42,782 bases of DNA from positions 1-42,782 of the IMG/VR virus record IMGVR_UViG_3300035670_000458; one strand, given 5' to 3'. Below the pieces are notes generated by a model. It had not been told where the DNA came from and did not search any database. It saw nothing but the letters and a program-made list of their open reading frames with translations. The position numbers were made by a program, and so were the translations under genes. The DNA is from a virus. Shown in pieces: positions 32,699 through 39,900 of the stretch (position 1 is its first letter; each line of letters opens with the position of its first letter).

Positions 32699-32974
32699 AT
32701 GGATAACGAAACTTTTAAATTTTTAGAACAATTAGCTGCAAAAATGGATGCAGGATTCAATAAGGTAAATGAAAAAATTGATAGTTTGGAAACCAAAGTT
32801 CAAAAAGTTCAACTTGAGATTGAAAACAAAATAAATCCCAAGCTTGACACCCTTTTCGAGGAGGTTATCGGAATCAAGGAAAAACTTGTTAAACACGACT
32901 CTCGATTCGATGCCATAGAATCAAAGATTGAATCACAGGACTTTGAAATTAAGGTACTTAAAAAAGCTAAATAA
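32699..32974 (+). CDS. Small coiled-coil protein A of the immunity operon
   Basis: 91 aa from ATG at 32699 with GAAAGGA eight bases upstream; the TTG six codons earlier overlaps the site. The whole protein is a heptad-patterned coiled coil (F-N-K-V-N-E-K-I-D-S-L-E-T-K-V) ending in V-L-K-K-A-K. The next gene has the same type of end and a similar leader, suggesting tandem duplication. Function unknown; similar small coiled coils are common in Bacillota prophages. Confidence 0.7.
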   Translation: MDNETFKFLEQLAAKMDAGFNKVNEKIDSLETKVQKVQLEIENKINPKLDTLFEEVIGIKEKLVKHDSRFDAIESKIESQDFEIKVLKKAK

Positions 32975-33025
32975 TACATAAAAAATACACTCCTTAAATA
33001 GATATTTGAAAGGCAGGTAAAGCGA

Positions 33026-33253
33026 ATGGAACAAATATTGAAAGAAATATTAGCAAAACTTGGAGAACTGCAAGCAGGTCAAGAGCGAATAGAAACTAAA
33101 CTTGATGCTGTGTATGACCAAACTGCAATTTTAACCGAATTCAGAACAGAAGTTAATTCCAAGCTTGAAAATTTGCAAAGCGACTTAACTACTCTTGAAG
33201 CTATTTCGGGTAAAAACTTAAATGACATTGCTTTGTTAAAACGAGCTAAATGA
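33026..33253 (+). CDS. Small coiled-coil protein B of the immunity operon
   Basis: 75 aa, ATG at 33026 behind AGGTAAAG. A heptad coiled coil (L-K-E-I-L-A-K-L-G-E-L-Q-A) ending in L-L-K-R-A-K, like the upstream gene. It is preceded by a second copy of the ACACTCCTTAAATA leader motif. Function unknown. Confidence 0.7.
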   Translation: MEQILKEILAKLGELQAGQERIETKLDAVYDQTAILTEFRTEVNSKLENLQSDLTTLEAISGKNLNDIALLKRAK

Positions 33254-33309
33254 CACATAACACACTCCTAATATAAATTGATGAACATTGATAAAAGAAT
33301 AATTTTTGG

Positions 33310-33521
33310 CCCTGAACAGTGTCCCCTTTAGGAAGGGGGTGATACATACGTGAATAAAAAACAAACATCAAAGAAAGTTGCGTCAACAGCTTCTAAGATA
33401 TTAAAAGATAAACGATTTAGCGATTCAGCTAAGACGGTTGCAGGTTCAGCTTTGTCGCAAACCAAAACAAATAAGAATAAATAATTAATACATAAATTAT
33501 ACATTTTAATACTGTTCAGGG
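33310..33521. repeat. 11-bp inverted repeat flanking the 44-aa gene
   Basis: CCCTGAACAGT at 33310-33320 and its exact complement ACTGTTCAGGG at 33511-33521 enclose the small gene and its ribosome site. This could be a pair of protein sites or the ends of a tiny cassette. Confidence 0.6.
33350..33484 (+). CDS. Conserved small basic protein, 44 aa
   Basis: GTG at 33350 behind AGGAAGGGGGTG. The product is Lys/Ser/Ala-rich: S-K-K-V-A-S-T-A-S-K-I-L then S-A-K-T-V-A-G-S-A-L-S-Q. I recall this pattern from a widespread family of tiny proteins of unknown function in bacterial genomes and islands. No catalytic feature. It is isolated within an 11-bp inverted repeat. Confidence 0.65.
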   Translation: MNKKQTSKKVASTASKILKDKRFSDSAKTVAGSALSQTKTNKNK

Positions 33522-33596
33522 TCAATATGTATCGAAAACTAAACATAAAAAATACACTCCTCAAAATAAAATAAATATTTTTCATTGGTAATATAT

Positions 33597-33605
33597 GGGG
33601 GGGGG
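33597..33605. repeat. Run of nine G
   Basis: A G9 homopolymer in an AT-rich stretch, about 200 bases before the TPR gene. Such tracts are prone to slipped-strand length change. It lies in the gene-free interval 33485-33803 together with the CGACAA repeats. Confidence 0.8.
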
Positions 33606-33681
33606 TGAATAGTACTATAACAACGTTTGCGACTAATGCAAACATAATATTATAATTTCAGAACCGTTTCAAGCCTTTTTT

Positions 33682-33733
33682 CGACAAAATTTTCCGACAA
33701 ATTACGACAACAAGATTCGACAAATTACGACAA
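33682..33733. promoter_or_regulatory. CGACAA direct-repeat cluster upstream of the TPR gene
   Basis: CGACAA occurs at 33682, 33695, 33705, 33718 and 33728, with spacing 13, 10, 13, 10. A 16-bp block is thus duplicated exactly (33695-33710 and 33718-33733). It ends about 70 bases before the TPR start. Probably an array of protein-binding sites. Confidence 0.75.
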
Positions 33734-33803
33734 AACATTGCCGGAAACAACAGGTTGATTTTTTACAAACATTGTGTATTCTTGAAGTGAGGAGGTGTTT
33801 AAT

Positions 33804-34505
33804 ATGCAGATAAAAAAGATTTTAGCGTTAATATCAGTTCCCGCAACTTTTACTCAAATGCAGAGACATTGTTTTTGTTTAGAAGCGACCTCCAGCTCAG
33901 GCATTGAAATTGAAATTTTAAAGAATAAGCTCGATTCATCTTTAACTTGGTTGAATGTAATAATGACCTCAGGAAGCTTTTTACTCTCCGTTGTCGGAAT
34001 TCTTTTGGCCTTAATTGGTTTCATCAATTTGACCAAAGCACATAAAATTGTAGACAAAAGGATTAAAGGGAAATTGGAAGAACTTAAACTCCATTTTGCG
34101 GATGAATTTTCAAAAGTGCAGGAAGCCACCCAAAAGATGATCGCCGGCTACACTTGCCAAACTCAAGGGGATGTTGACAGAGCAATCGAATTATACACAT
34201 CCGCCGTAAAAATTTTTCCGCAAGTTTTTAACGGATATACATCATTAGGATATGCGTACCATCAAAAACAAAACTATCCGTCAGCCTTGTTAGCTTTTAA
34301 CAAAGCTGCGGAACTTTTCCCTAAAAGAATCGAAAGTTATAACGATTTGGCCAGAATATATGCTCTTCTGAACAACAAGGCCGAATGTGTTAAGAATATA
34401 AAGAAAATGGCAGCTATAGACGTTAATTCAAAAGGATTTATAATAAACGACAACACCCTAACATCTTTGCTGACAATGATTGAGATAGATGATTTATATA
34501 GTTAA
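33804..34505 (+). CDS. Membrane-anchored TPR protein (lysogeny-region cargo)
   Basis: 233 aa from ATG at 33804 behind GGAGG; the GTG at 33795 lies on the site. Residues 1-25 may be a weak signal-like segment. Residues about 52-75 are a transmembrane helix (F-L-L-S-V-V-G-I-L-L-A-L-I-G-F). A basic coiled region follows, and from about residue 125 come at least two TPR units (A-I-E-L-Y-T-S-A-V-K-I-F-P, A-L-L-A-F-N-K-A-A-E-L-F-P). It directly precedes the recombinase gene, whose ribosome site overlaps this stop. Expressed from the prophage, it might act in exclusion or sensing; this is inference. Confidence 0.75.
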   Translation: MQIKKILALISVPATFTQMQRHCFCLEATSSSGIEIEILKNKLDSSLTWLNVIMTSGSFLLSVVGILLALIGFINLTKAHKIVDKRIKGKLEELKLHFADEFSKVQEATQKMIAGYTCQTQGDVDRAIELYTSAVKIFPQVFNGYTSLGYAYHQKQNYPSALLAFNKAAELFPKRIESYNDLARIYALLNNKAECVKNIKKMAAIDVNSKGFIINDNTLTSLLTMIEIDDLYS

Positions 34506-34515
34506 AGGAGATTAT

Positions 34516-36051
34516 ATGAAAGCGGCAATATATGCAAGATACTCAAGCGACAATCAAAGAGAAGAATCCATCGAAGCCCAAATAAGAGCAATACAAGAAT
34601 ACAGTCAACGCAATCAAATACACATAGTTAAAATTTACACTGATGAAGCCAAGTCAGCTACTACAGACAACAGGCCTCAGTTTTTGCGAATGGTTAATGA
34701 TAGCAAACTCGGTCTTTTTGAGGCCGCTATTGTACATAAACTTGACAGGTTTGCCCGTAACCGTTATGACTCTGCACACTATAAAAAAATGCTTAAAGAT
34801 AACGGAGTAAAGCTTATATCCGTGTTAGAAAATCTTGATGATTCTCCCGAATCTATTATTTTGGAAAGTATGTTACAGGGGATGGCCGAATACTATTCCG
34901 CAAACTTGTCTCGTGAGGTCATGAAAGGGATGCGGGAAACTGCATATAAGGGAAAACACAACGGTGGAATTCCGCCCTTAGGATACGGGATTAATCTCGA
35001 CAAAACTTATCATATCATAGAAAACGAAGCTAAGACAGTTAGCATCATTTTTGAGCGTTTTTTATTGGGGCAGGGTTATCAATCTATCGCTAACGAATTA
35101 AACGGGTCAGGAAAAACAACCAAGCAGGGGAAACAATTTAAAAAGAATACAATTCGGGATATTCTCTTGAATGAAAAATACACCGGTACATATGTATTTA
35201 ATAGAAGAGCAGACGGGAAAACCTTAAACAAAATTAAGCCTGATGAGGAGATCATCCGGGTAGAAAACGCATTGCCGGCAATAATAACGAAAGAACAGTT
35301 CGAGAAGACTCAGAATCGTATAAACGGACAAAAAACAGGAAGGAGAATAAGAGTTATGCATTATTTATTAACAGGAAAATTATTTTGTGGGGAGTGCAAT
35401 AAACATTATACCGGAGCGGGACACGTAAAAGGCCGTGACAGGTCCGACGATAACCCGACAAAATATTACAGGTACGCATGCACAGGAAAAAAGGGAGGCT
35501 GTCAGAATAAGCCTGTTCGAAAAGAAACAATTGAAGACGCCGTGATAAATGAAATAAAAGATAAAATATTAAACGACGAGAAGATCCCGATGTGGGTTGA
35601 ACAGTTGCTGGAGAAAATTAAAGAATCCAAATCCGAAAATACAAACAGGATATCGGAAATTGGAAAAGAAATTACAAAGTTAAAAAATCAAATAGATAAG
35701 GATTTTCAGTTGTATTATGATGATTTAATGGATAAAACTATTCTCGCCGAAAAAGTAAATACAAAGAAAGAAAAAATTTCTTTGTTGGAAAACGAATTAA
35801 TAATCTTAAACACGAGAAACTATGCTCCAAATAAAGACATGATTATAGCATATTTGCATACTATGAAAAATAACCTTGAGTCCGGAGATGTGAACCGGCA
35901 ACAAAAGGTTATTGATACATTAGTACAATGCGTTGTCGTCTACCCTGACCGAATCGATATAGATATCGGAATAGACGATTCAGGGGACAGTGATAAGGGT
36001 ACTGGAGGCGAGCCACTCCTAACCCTATCACTGTCCATTTTAAGACCTTAA
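34516..36051 (+). CDS. int: Large serine recombinase (phage integrase)
   Basis: 511 aa from ATG at 34516 behind AAAGGAG. The resolvase domain (residues 1-150) has Y-A-R-Y-S with catalytic Ser10 and L-D-R-F-A-R-N-R (Arg78, Arg81). A recombinase domain follows, then a zinc ribbon (Cys291, Cys294, Cys322, Cys329) and a coiled coil (about 360-440). It joins attP to attB through a Ser-DNA link. The last codons pass through a 52-bp dyad (35985-36036), the likely attP, so the C-terminus (after about residue 490) looks unlike the rest. The stop overlaps the end of endolysin tail to tail. Confidence 0.9.
   Translation: MKAAIYARYSSDNQREESIEAQIRAIQEYSQRNQIHIVKIYTDEAKSATTDNRPQFLRMVNDSKLGLFEAAIVHKLDRFARNRYDSAHYKKMLKDNGVKLISVLENLDDSPESIILESMLQGMAEYYSANLSREVMKGMRETAYKGKHNGGIPPLGYGINLDKTYHIIENEAKTVSIIFERFLLGQGYQSIANELNGSGKTTKQGKQFKKNTIRDILLNEKYTGTYVFNRRADGKTLNKIKPDEEIIRVENALPAIITKEQFEKTQNRINGQKTGRRIRVMHYLLTGKLFCGECNKHYTGAGHVKGRDRSDDNPTKYYRYACTGKKGGCQNKPVRKETIEDAVINEIKDKILNDEKIPMWVEQLLEKIKESKSENTNRISEIGKEITKLKNQIDKDFQLYYDDLMDKTILAEKVNTKKEKISLLENELIILNTRNYAPNKDMIIAYLHTMKNNLESGDVNRQQKVIDTLVQCVVVYPDRIDIDIGIDDSGDSDKGTGGEPLLTLSLSILRP
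35985..36036. other. Candidate attP site for the serine recombinase
   Basis: An imperfect 52-bp dyad centred between 36010 and 36011. Outer arms GGACAGTGATA and TATCACTGTCC match perfectly (11 bp). Twenty of 26 half-site positions are symmetric overall. The central dinucleotide GA is non-palindromic, as needed to set direction. Size and layout match attP sites of large serine integrases. It overlaps the recombinase 3' end and lies between recombinase and endolysin. A terminator hairpin is the alternative; only ATTTT follows. Confidence 0.6.
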
Positions 36052-36656
36052 TTCACAATATTAGCCATGTTTAAAATCAATTTGCGAACATACTCACCTT
36101 TACACGTTTTTCCGTCCTGCGCATTTAACAACCAATACTCCGGAGAACTTACTACCTGCTTTTCACGCAGCACCTTGAGAGCGGCCATAAGCTTTTTGTC
36201 TCCTAAATTGATATCCGATAACACAGCACACATCGGAAAGAACTTACCGGGGCACTCGGTATTAACTAATTGAGAATGAGGCATAACAATAACTTTACCC
36301 GGGAATCGTTTCAAATGGAAATGAACCCGTTCCATCAAGGCATTATATTGTGCCGGAGGCATCCCGATTCGTGTTGAGTAATTACCTTCGCAGCATATTC
36401 CATAACTGCGGCTGTTGTACCCCTGACATTGCGCTCCTATGTTATCTCCTCTCATGATATACACATCACCGTTTTTTGCAATATATTCGTTGTAACCGGC
36501 ACAGTTCCACCCGTTAGCTTTGTGATCATCATTGCATTGTTCCCATGAATAATTATCAGCTTCCGCATGGTGGAGAATAAGATACTTAACAGCCGATAAA
36601 TCTAATGGAATTAAAGGTTTGGTAGGATTTAGTTTGTCCGTAATATTAAATATCAT
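36048..36656 (-). CDS. Endolysin, N-acetylmuramoyl-L-alanine amidase (Amidase_2)
   Basis: 202 aa, ATG at 36656 overlapping the holin stop by 4 bases. The catalytic domain spans residues about 20-150. Likely zinc ligands are His29 or His30 in L-I-L-H-H-A, His127 in M-P-H-S-Q, and Cys135 in E-C-P-G-K. It cuts the amide bond between N-acetylmuramic acid and L-alanine in peptidoglycan. The C-terminal 50 residues are a small helical region, possibly for wall binding. It follows the holin and ends the late operon. Confidence 0.9.
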   Translation of the reverse strand: MIFNITDKLNPTKPLIPLDLSAVKYLILHHAEADNYSWEQCNDDHKANGWNCAGYNEYIAKNGDVYIMRGDNIGAQCQGYNSRSYGICCEGNYSTRIGMPPAQYNALMERVHFHLKRFPGKVIVMPHSQLVNTECPGKFFPMCAVLSDINLGDKKLMAALKVLREKQVVSSPEYWLLNAQDGKTCKGEYVRKLILNMANIVN

Positions 36657-36871
36657 TTTCTTCCAACCTCCTTACAGTTTGCCCGATTTGCAGATAGAAT
36701 GCCGTGACCGTTACCAAAAACATAACCCAAACACGCTGTTATGAGTCCAACAGTCGCTTCACTGCTAATGCTTTTCATACTTCCGAGTATCATTGCCGCA
36801 AGAATCACCAGCACACACACTATAAGTTTTGTCAACTCGCCCACACTGATATTTTGCTTGATTTCGGACAT
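36653..36871 (-). CDS. Holin
   Basis: 72 aa from ATG at 36871 behind GGAGGTG; the upstream in-frame methionine has no site. Two hydrophobic segments (about residues 14-29 and 36-50) are separated by a short loop, and the C-terminus is charged. It overlaps the endolysin start by 4 bases. Size, topology and position are those of small phage holins that permit endolysin release. The subfamily cannot be given by eye. Confidence 0.75.
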   Translation of the reverse strand: MSEIKQNISVGELTKLIVCVLVILAAMILGSMKSISSEATVGLITACLGYVFGNGHGILSANRANCKEVGRK

Positions 36872-36889
36872 AATACACCTCCAATTTTT

Positions 36890-36913
36890 AAGGGCCGGAA
36901 TAATCCGACCCTT
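36890..36913. other. Hairpin between the giant gene and holin
   Basis: AAGGGCCGGA (36890-36899) pairs with TCCGACCCTT (36904-36913), 10 bp with one wobble and a 4-base loop. On the minus strand A residues follow, so it is not a good terminator there. Perhaps an mRNA stability or processing element setting lysis-gene levels. Confidence 0.6.
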
Positions 36914-36918
36914 CAGAA

Positions 36919-39900
36919 TCATTTTTTCATTTTCTTCTGTATATACTCTTTGATGATGTATTCCCTTGCTGTTTCATGAGATTTTTTTACGATATCACTT
37001 AAAATTTTAGCCTTAACCTCAAACTCATTATCGGTACCCGACAATTTTTTATACTCATCGGATGCAATAACCTTACCCGCCGTCTCCGTTAATAACTTCC
37101 CGCTAAGCTTCTGATAATTAATATACTGCTGCGCATCAAGCGTTAACGGATACGTAGTCCCCTGATAAGTCCACCGTATAACATCATCAGCAACGGCAGG
37201 CAGCACGTTAACATTATTCGTTTGAGCGAACACCTTCGAGATTTCCGTTTGCACAGGATTTTTTTCAACATCTTTCAGGAATAACGGATTAATCATAACA
37301 TTCACAACATTATTAGCATCGTCATAACGTTTAATTTTATCCCCGTAGACATCGACTTGTACCGGCAATGTTCTGCTAAACCCGGGTAACTTGCTTATGT
37401 ATTGTTTTACTATCTGCTTAACAGGATTCGGATCATACACCTCTCTTACATATTCATCCGATATATCAGATAATTGCCGGATAAATGTCGGTTCAGTTTG
37501 CCCGATTGCACTCCTAAACAATTTCGTTAAAGCAGTATTAACACTACCGTTAGACCCTCCGACAGAAGCTATAATATCAACAGCATTACGCATGAATGAC
37601 AATCTTACAAAAGTATTTCCTGCAGCGTCAAACCCTGCTCCGATGGAAGCTAAAAACCCCGCCTTGTCTTTCGACTTTTTGTAAGCATCAACACCCATAG
37701 CCAGAACTCCACCTATCGGTTGTAAAGAATCAAAACTATACCATTTCCCGCCTATTTTAATCGAATAAGCTTGACTTGTGGCTTTTTCATGCTGCCTGAC
37801 CCGTTCCCGTTTATCCTCTCCACCTGCAGCCAGCCCTAAAGCCGCTAACACACCTCCAAGCAAAGCAATTCCCGTTCCGGTCAAACTCCTTGCAAGCCTG
37901 TCAACAAACACCTTTTGGTCAAACTCGCCCTCAGCGATTTTCTTTATTCTCCTGTTATTACTAAGCTTCCCGAGTTCGGACAAAGCTTTTCCCATGCCGA
38001 CCGGAGTATAATCCAACAACTTGTCAAACACATTAGCCGGAGTTTGAGTAAACGGAACAACTATATCACCGACAATACCCGCAGCATCTTTAATTTTTGT
38101 CAATCTCTTAGCAAGCTCGCTGTTATTCTGAAATACCCTATCCATAGCATACAACTTGGCAAGCATATCGACATCGGCATCAGGCTTATTCAATCCCCTA
38201 ATTTTCATCAATTCCTTAAGCCGCATATTATAAGCAGCTTCAAAAAATGGCCTGTCCCCAAACTTCAGAAAAGTTTTAACGGCATTATCCAAAAAATTTA
38301 AAGTGTCGTTGTCAAATACTCGCCCTTTCCTCAATTCGTATCTTCCGCCCGTAATACTCACAAGCTGATTTTTACCAAGGTCATATCTTTCATTCATGTT
38401 TGCAGTATTAACCAACTGAAATGTCTTCAGGTTTTTCACAATCTCTTTCCAAGACATCTGACGATTAAATTGTTTCTCAAAAGAATACTGCAGGTCCAAA
38501 ACACTTTCTTTAACCCCCGTCTTCAACCCCTCAGCCTGCCACTTAGCTTTTTCAACCGGATTAAACAAAGTAGTCCTTTCGCTCCCCCTTATTTTACTCA
38601 GAAAAGCATCAATCGGAGCTCCAAACAGATCCTTTAAATTTTCGGTTGAATTCAAAATAACGTTCCCTGCAATATTCCGAATATTAGTTTTAGGGTTTAA
38701 TAGCAGCCAAATTCTCTGAAGCCCCTTAATCTTATCCCTAACATTAGCAGGAACCTTATTTGACATGATCAGCTCAATCTTATCCGTAAGCATCCGATAT
38801 AAATAACTGTCCGGTTGTAGCAGATTTCTAGCTTCAACAGCTTTAATAATCGCCTCAATATCTTCATTTTCCAAAACAGGCAAATTATTTTTTTGCTTAA
38901 TAATATCCCTGATAGCCGGGATTGAATAAGCATCAAGATTAATCAATTCCATAACCTTATCAACCATTCGTTTCCTTACCTTAGGACTTGCAGCCTTGAG
39001 CATACCCTTTAATATTCGTTCTCTCGCTAAAGTTGCTTGCTCATCAAATACTTTTTTTGCAATCGTAGCCACCTTTTCAGCATCCGCCTGACTGATATTA
39101 ATCTTATCCTTAAGAGCTGCAATAAAAGCATCCCTCACAAATTCCGTCTTATTTTTCCCAAGTTTGACCAACTCATGTATTCTTATACCTGCAGTTCTTA
39201 TCAAGGTCCTTATCTTCGGGTCCAACTTATCATTAACCCGGTTAGAATAATTCTGATTAAGAAAAATATCCGCATTAACAACCGAGTCAATAAATTTAAC
39301 TGCATTAGCTTCCCTGTCAGCAGCAGAAGCAGGCCGCACCCTATACACCTGCTCCAAATAGTTTTCGGCATATTCTTTTTTCCACGTCTTGAACTTATTA
39401 TCCACATAGTTAGCCAAAACATTAATCTCATCATCCGTAAACTCTTGAAGCTTTGCCTCGGCCTTCAAAAACTCGACAATATTAACTCTTTGCTGTGCCC
39501 CCGTAGCATAATAATTTTTCACCATATCCGAAAGCTTATAATCAAGCTTCTTCATAACCTTCTTAATTGCAATATCCGCAGTTTTTTCGGAAAATGGCGG
39601 CTTAGTCCCCTTACCAAAATACTCTTCCAAAATATCAAGAGCGAAAGTATCATCCGAATAAAATTCCCTAACTATCTTCTTTGCCTCCTGCCAAACCTTA
39701 TCAGACACATCTTTATTTTTTACCGCATCAAGAAACTCTTGGATCTTATCAGGAGGTATCTTTTTAGGAATGTCCTTCTCATCAACTTGTTCCCTAAACT
39801 TAGCATACAATTCATTGACCATCTGCATTACAACATCTTTTTCTTTTGCTTTTGGGCCTTTCAAAGTCTTCTTAATTTTTTCAGCAAGCAGCTCAGCAGG

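Larger units (their letters stand above)
32661..33567. repeat. Four dispersed copies of an ACACTCCTTAAATA leader motif
   Basis: Copies at 32661-32674 and 32987-33000 (identical), 33262-33275 and 33553-33567 (diverged). Each is preceded within about 12 bases by ACATAA. Copies one and two lead into coiled-coil genes and copy three into the 44-aa gene. Copy four lies in the gene-free stretch after it. Confidence 0.7.

Noticed and set aside
33328-33645. Minus-strand frame opposite the 44-aa gene
   Set aside because: Its ribosome-like site is one of four copies of the repeated leader motif; the product is shadow-like and the plus-strand gene is better supported.
35985-36048. Simple bidirectional terminator between recombinase and endolysin
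   Set aside because: Arms are separated by 20 bases with a non-palindromic centre and lie within the coding end; only a short T-run follows on one strand. attP explains it better, though dual use remains possible.
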